Assembly: GCA_004123355.1 (NCBI GenBank) | Contig: SCHM01000001.1 | Coordinates: 9,868,193 to 9,932,192 of the forward strand | Direction: 5' to 3' | Length of the DNA stretch: 64,000 nucleotides | Source of the DNA: Amphirosellinia nigrospora | Taxonomy: Eukaryota; Ascomycota; Sordariomycetes; Xylariales; Xylariaceae | Part shown: one piece after another, positions 58,592-64,000 of the stretch | Numbering within the stretch: position 1 is the first letter of the stretch | Layout: each line of letters begins with the position of its first letter | The notes under the pieces: model-generated | Database searches by the model: none | What the model was told of the DNA's origin: nothing | Seen by the model: the letters and a program-made list of their open reading frames with translations, nothing else | Made by a program: the position numbers and the translations under genes

Positions 58592-60105
58592 ATGAAGACA
58601 TCGTCGTCGAGAGTCGCCGTTGCGGCCATCGCCCTCGCCCAAGCAGGCTCGGCCGTGCAGCTCAACGCCGCGAATACAGCCTCTATCAAAGAAGCCGCCA
58701 AAACGGTTTCCAAGGGACTCTACGCCTACCACAATGCGGCTGCCACGACGGGCCAGTTCAATCAGCCGCAACCATGGTTTTGGTGGTTGTCGGGATCCGG
58801 CTGGACCGGACTGATGGACTATACCGTTTATACAAACGACACGACCTACAAGGCGGACCTGTTATCCGCCCTCAGCAAGAATGTCGGTCCTAATTTCGAC
58901 TTTGTGCCTCCAGAGCAAGCTGGGTGGGAGGCCAACGATGACCAGGTACGGCTCTTTTAATCAACGTGAACTCCGAACAGGGGTGGACGAACCCTATGTG
59001 ACACAATGTCTAACATATACCCTTAGGCCTATTGGGTATACAACGCCCTGACGGCTATGGAATATGGCTTCGACACATTGCCGGGTGCCCCCTCTTGGGA
59101 CACCATCGCCATCAACGCCTTCAACCTTTACGTCTCCCGGTGGGAGATAGACAATACCACGTGTGGCGGTGGCCTCAAGTGGCAATATAACCCCAAAGCC
59201 AATGGCTGGACTGTAAGTCTATTATTATCCCTTTTGTTCTTGGGTAGACAATGGGCCAAATAGTATGCACAAGGGTTATATCTCTAACACGTGGGTCTTT
59301 GTAGTACAAGAACTCGGTGACCAACGGGGCCTTCTTCCAGACGGCGGCTCGGCTCGCGCGGTACACGGGGGACCAGAAGTACGCCGACTGGGCGACCAAG
59401 ATCTGGGACTGGTCGCGCACTGTGGGGCTCGTGAGCGACGACTACCACGTGTACGACGGGACGTCTGATGACGGGGCCCCCCTGCTCGGGCGTGAACCAC
59501 GACGAGTGGTCGTACAACATCGCCACGTACCTCCACGGCGCCGCGCACATGGCCAACTTCACCGACGACCCCGTCTGGGAGAAGCACGTGCTCGGCTTCG
59601 TCAGCACCGCCGGCAACGTCTTCTTCACCCCAACAACACGGGCGTCATGTTCGAGCAGAAGTGCGAGCCCAGCCGCGCCTGCACCACCGACCAGACCTCC
59701 TTCAAGGCCTCGCTGTCGCGCTGGCTGGGCAAGACGGCCGTGCTCGTGCCCAGCGCCCGGGCCACCATCATGGGCATGCTCCAGCAGAGCGCCCAGGGCG
59801 CCGCCCAGAGCTGCGTCGGCCACGGCAACTCGACCTGCGGCGCCTCGTGGTCGGCCGCCGGGTTCGACGGCCAGTCCGACTTCGGTGTCGAGCTGAGCGC
59901 GCTGGAGACGATTCAGAGCCTGCTGGTCTTCGAGGCCCCTCCGTTTGCCGTCGCGAACCCCAAGAACGACACGCCTCCTGCGACGACCGTCACCAGCTCA
60001 CCTACCCAGAGCGCCACTGTCTTGCCTTCATCCAGCGCCACACTTCCGGCCAAGGGCGTCGCCGACCCGTCTTCGGATACCAACTGTGCGACAATGCGCA
60101 GATAG
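58592..60105 (+). CDS. GH76 mannan endo-1,6-alpha-mannosidase / transglycosidase (Dfg5/Dcw1 type)
   Basis: Cell-wall enzyme that acts on alpha-1,6-mannose backbones and crosslinks GPI-proteins to wall glucan. MKTSSSRVAVAAIALAQAGS is a signal peptide. Conserved parts: PQPWFWWLSGSGWTGLMDY, then WEANDDQ spliced to AYWVYNALTAMEYGF (the NDDQ pair is the GH76 catalytic Asp pair), VSRWEIDNTTCGGGLKWQYN, KNSVTNGAFFQTAARLARYT, WDWSRTVGLV, VYDGTSD, NHDEWSYNIATYLHGAAHM, FFTPNNTGVMFEQKCEP, CTTDQTSFKASLSRWLGKT. Introns: 58946-59026 and 59213-59304. Frame shifts occur twice: one C too many at 59477-59482 and one C too few at 59628-59631; the segment between them is conserved in the shifted frame. The C-terminal tail is Ser/Thr/Pro-rich and ends TNCATMRR without the hydrophobic GPI-addition segment that Dfg5/Dcw1 usually carry, so the protein may be soluble or the tail mis-framed. 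Confidence 0.93.
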
Positions 60106-60730
60106 ATTCGAACAGGGAATAGGTTTGCTTATTTGTACATATGAAACTGCGATATCGCATGTATATAAATCTAGAACAATCGAGTGGCATTGGTATTGGA
60201 TATTATCTAGACTGGACATTGATTAAGCTGGAGGATTTAGTCAAGGATGAATTGATTTCAATTTGAATTCCTACTAGTAAGGTCGAGGGACGGAGCAAAC
60301 AAAAATACACATGAACTTGCATCGTATACGAAGGGCGCATGGGAAAACATGTAGCTATGAATTAGCAATATTTCAACTGTGATTGCCATTACTTCATGAA
60401 TCGATTTGTAAACCTTGACCCTAATGCAAGCTTGCTCCTTCGAGGGTAAATAGGCGGGAGACTTCCTTGCTGGCTACCAACGCTTTGACAACAACACATA
60501 AACACCATACCCATTCATACATAACCAGACACAAGAACGGATATCAAATCCGCCTTGCTGTAGACAACAACACCAACACCTTTCTAAAACGACGAACAAT
60601 GCATGTATGCAAGCCTTACCCATGAAACCTGGTATCATTCAGCCGTTTATAAACAAGGTCCCCAATCGCCCATATCCCGTATTTCCGTGACCCTTCCAGT
60701 TCAACTATACCTCGTACAAAAACCCTGGTA
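60106..60730. other. intergenic between convergent genes
   Basis: 3' flanks of the GH76 and IQGAP genes. AT-rich, with no supported gene. Confidence 0.5.
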
Positions 60731-63700
60731 TTATTGCGTTCGGTAGAACTTCCTGTATAGGAGATGCAGTAGAAGGTTGACGTTGACCCTTAGATTGCCC
60801 TCGAAGAAGTCCGTGAACTGCCGGGCTTCGAATTGGGCTTGGAGGAGGTCCTCGATCGGTACGACTGCACTGGCTCCAGGGATCTGGATATGACCACGAC
60901 TCCCTTCGACATTGAATATGCCGACTTGGTCACACGCAATCGTGAGGTTGATGCTACCCCAATCGCGTTCTGGGACGCCTTGCCACGATACAATCACACC
61001 TTTCCGAATAGAGCGCGCACGCTGTATTTGTAGAGCCGAATTTAGGCACTCGCCCTGATCGCTCAAGCTCTCGTTGATGGTTGTATTGTTTAGTGAATGG
61101 AAGAAATGGCGTTTTCTAGATGACAATGGTTAATAATGATCTTGGCTGGAAACTCGGGAGACTTACCCTTGGTTCTTCTGGAGTGTGGCCATGGCCTGCT
61201 CGATATAATCATCGTAGCTCTTGCGTTGTTGTTCGAGGTACTTGGCTTTCTGGTGAAGGTTGCTGAGCGTCAGGCGTACACCCTCCAGCTCTCGTTGTCG
61301 CTGGACTCGGCGCCGACTCTTGGTTCGGATATCTAGCGCAATGGCATTCAACACGTCTTGATAATAGTTGTGCTTTGTGATGCGTCCCATTTGTTCCAAA
61401 CGCATAATATTCTCTAGGGCATTACGTTTCATATCATAGTACGACATGCGAGTCACATCGACCATGTTCGCGTCCGAGTAGGCCCCTTCGTGTTGCTACC
61501 TGAAGCGAAGTCCTCTCGTAGGAGTGCTTGCCACTTTTGTTCATCCTCTTGGGTTGGCGGGCGGACAAGGATTTCCAACAAGTTGGCACCTGTCTGGACT
61601 CGAATGATGTACAAGATACACCTCTTCGTTTCCATGAAGAGAGACTTAGTGTCTGCCTCGGGATCATTGACATCATGGAGCTTAGGCGTGAGGAACATTT
61701 GTATATCGGAGGAGCCGGCGGCATGCATTTCGTTCTCATTGGTCTTTGCGCTACCTAGATCCTGAAGGATCTCATAAAGCACATCGTTCCGTCCGGGGCA
61801 GATGCTGGAGAGTTCTTGAGCCACTAGATTATGGATAGCGAATATGTCACTCATTTTGATGTAAAGTGTCGGGCGGTTCTTAGCATATAAATCATTGAAC
61901 TCGTCTACTCCGAAAGTGTGCTCAGCGTCAGCGACTGAAATGAGTCCTTGAGTGATATGAGCGAGTCGCTCGACCGACTCCGCTACAAACGCATTAAGGG
62001 GTTGGAGGTAAATGTTATCACCCCCAAATGCGCGGCCTGAGGCTACTTGGCTCAGCACTTTGGCGACTTCACCTAGATTCCGCTTCTGGAGTGGGCTAAG
62101 GACCTTTTCAACCACACCCACTTGCTCTGGGTTGATGACAGCTGGCTGGAGGTAGAAGCGCCACACCCAGTTGCTTACAAGCTGGAGGATTTGGTGCTGA
62201 GGCTCACGCTTGAACCGATCGCAGAGGGCTTCAAAGATCTGCTGACATATGAACCGTAGCCCATATGGTATTCTTGGGAGCAGGTCTTCTAGGGCAACAA
62301 GGAATTGGTCGCATATCTCTCTTAGGTCTCGAAGGTGGTCGATGAATAGTTCGCGGGTTTCCGGGTCCTTGATGGCTAGGTCACGCGGGATATCTAGAGG
62401 GCGTCTGCTAGGCTGACCGGTGCGAAGCTCCTCATCATTGACAGCGGACCGGTATATCTGGAGGGGATCGCTCTCTAAATCTAAAGCAGGATCCTCGATG
62501 ATGTTGTCTCGTATTAATGGGCCAAGAAGATCTCTCAAGTATTTCCTGTCACGAGCGACCGGCTGTAGTTGGTCAAGAGTTTTGCCCAGAAAAAGTTGCC
62601 GCGGAGATAACCTTGCACAGAATCACAATAGTCGACCTCCTCGCGTATCGACCGAACGATAAGTTTCAGGAGATAATACTCCTCTCTCGTCTTTTGTGCA
62701 TACCCAAACAACCCCATAGTCAAGAGTTCGATGCGCTTGTATTCTTTCTCAGCAGTACCTTGTTCTCGGAGACGTCTGAAAAGGCGGGCGAGATACTGTG
62801 GCTGTGTTTGGAGGTTGAAAAAGAGTTGTTGGTACGAGTCGAGCTTCTTCCTGGAGCTCTTGTTGAGGGCCTTGAGATCGAATTGGTTTCCAGATGAGAT
62901 AGAGGCGTTAGCTAGGAGGCTGGTGGCATGACCACCGTAATTACTCTGATGCTTAACTACCTCATCTAACGTGATTTTGTTTTTCACCAAGAGAGCGATC
63001 TTTATGTCTAGTTGATCGATGTACTGCTCAAGCATCTCGTTTTGTCGAACCTGTTGGACTACGGTCTTTCGCACACGTTCAAATTCGATTTCTTCGTTGA
63101 AGTCGAAGTCACTGTCGTTTAGTAGGTGAACGAAGTTTTTCACAGCACCTACAGGGGGTTTTTCCCACTTGTGAGACTCTTGTAGGCCTCCCCTTGTAGC
63201 TTAGCTCGGACAAAGCTCTGGATCTTGACAACCTTTTGCATGTTCTCGTTGAAGTGCTTCTGCTTGGCGGCAAATTGACGTCTTACAATAAAGCCTTGGG
63301 CTAACGATTGTAGTTCGGTCACTTCATCATCGTGCTCGTCGAGCTCGGTCAAGAGATCTCCAATATTGCAACGTAGAAGCATAGCTCTTGCCAGAGCCTG
63401 GAGTGCAGTAATTTCTTCCTCGTGAGAATCAAGCTCTTCCAGAAGTGAACAGTGATGATTCCTGGATAAAACCCCACGAGCCCGAGCCTGGAGGTCTGTA
63501 AACATTGCCGAATACATGTCTAGAGAGTCAAGCATTGTCGCTATACGTTGACGAGCCATCATACCGCGTGCAAGTGCCTGTAAATCGAGAAGTGAGGCTT
63601 CGTGGTTATGTAGGGCTTCGATTTTCTGGGAGACTTCTCGGCGAATTGCTGCAGCCCGTAAGTGAGCTTGTAGCATGCCAATGTCGGAACTATGCTGTTG

Positions 63701-64000
63701 AAGTTCATACTTGGTTGCTGTAATGTCTTGTCGTAGTAATTTGCCTCGGCTAGCCGCTTGGATGGCAGCCCACTTTGGACCGAAGCTCTGCAGAGCTTCG
63801 TTTTGTAGATGCATCTGACGCCTTGTCAGCGTCGCCCTGGCAATAGCCTGTAGGCCCGCAACAGTTTGAGTTTGTTCTGCCAAGGAAACCAGGACACGTT
63901 CAACCTTCTCCCGGGCCATCATTCCACGAATTGCGGCTTGAAGTTGTAATACAGGGCCAGCCATACTCCTGGTTTCCTGCTGTTGCGCGTGAAGCCGCTT
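60731..64000 (-). CDS. IQGAP-family cytokinesis scaffold (partial, runs off right edge)
   Basis: Fungal IQGAP (Rng2/Iqg1 type), which links myosin light chains, actin and the septin/formin system in the contractile ring. From the right edge: at least nine IQ-type repeats (63960-63200; LQAAIRGMMAREKV, LQALARGMMARQRI, IQSFVRAKLQGEAY), then FVHLLNDSDFDFNEE, a helical region, and the RasGAP-related domain (YLARLFRRLREQG, MGLFGYAQKTREEYYLLKL, WVWRFYLQPAVINPEQVG, SQVASGRAFGGDNIYLQPLN). RasGAP-C follows (MKRNALENIMRLEQMGRI, YLEQQRKSYDDYIEQAMATL), an intron 61116-61166, and a last exon 60731-61115 ending GNLRVNVNLLLHLLYRKFY. IQGAP GAP domains lack GAP activity and bind GTPases instead. The N-terminal calponin-homology domain would lie outside the window. 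One-base frame changes occur at 63154-63158, near 62545 and at 61483-61486, all at or near short G/C runs. Confidence 0.94.

Noticed and set aside
59284-59823. Long minus-strand frame opposite the GH76 gene
   Set aside because: Shadow of a GC-rich coding exon; the plus strand carries conserved GH76 motifs.

Overview
The window is nuclear DNA from a filamentous ascomycete (Pezizomycotina, most likely Sordariomycetes). Genes are split by short introns of about 50-130 nt with GTA(A/T)GT-like donors, CTAAC/CTGAC branch points and YAG acceptors. They lie on both strands without operons and include filamentous-fungal families: a 2EXR F-box-like protein, a PigL_N/ankyrin protein and a WSC-domain wall protein. 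Intergenic DNA is long and dotted with short TACCTA/TAGGTA palindromic words. No rRNA, tRNA, CRISPR or complete transposon was recognised.

Layout. 0-2.8 kb: Uls1/Ris1-like SNF2-RING translocase (minus strand, cut by the left edge) with a MYND-like finger just upstream. 7.2-8.3 kb: 2EXR protein. 8.9-9.9 kb: uncharacterised two-exon gene. 11.0-14.3 kb: multi-exon PigL_N/ankyrin/TM protein of NLR type. 14.9-16.0 kb: MEMO1 (Mho1). 18.0-19.2 kb: plasma-membrane syntaxin (Sso1). 20.3-21.1 kb: low-complexity protein with weak likeness to Atg31. 21.8-22.3 kb: APC11. 23.4-24.5 kb: tandem-rhodanese mercaptopyruvate sulfurtransferase. 25.9-30.2 kb: large secreted Ser/Thr/Pro-rich WSC protein. 31.3-32.2 kb: ribosomal protein uS5 (Rps2). 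33.8-35.1 kb: G1/S cyclin. 35.1-47.3 kb: a 12-kb gene-poor stretch. 47.3-55.1 kb: a divergent pair made of a spliced retropepsin-like gene (minus) and a giant spliced gene of unknown family (plus). 55.5-56.7 kb: MDR/quinone-oxidoreductase-like enzyme. 58.6-60.1 kb: GH76 Dfg5/Dcw1-type mannosidase. 60.7-64 kb: IQGAP (minus, cut by the right edge).

A feature of the whole window is that conserved proteins repeatedly change reading frame by one base, usually at a short G or C run, with no possible intron. This occurs even in Rps2, syntaxin and the cyclin. I read it as indel error in the assembly rather than wholesale gene death, so the affected genes are annotated as intact loci with interrupted frames.

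Several housekeeping genes relate to growth and division (Apc11, G1 cyclin, IQGAP, Sso1, GH76, Rps2), but they look like independent neighbours. The best candidate for something undescribed is the divergent pair at 47.3-55.1 kb. One partner carries a retropepsin DSGA motif without any reverse transcriptase. The other would encode roughly 1,800 residues with a KGK-repeat linker, an Asn tract, a nuclear-localisation-like PRKRK, a KQEE coiled coil and a distinct C-terminal globular domain.
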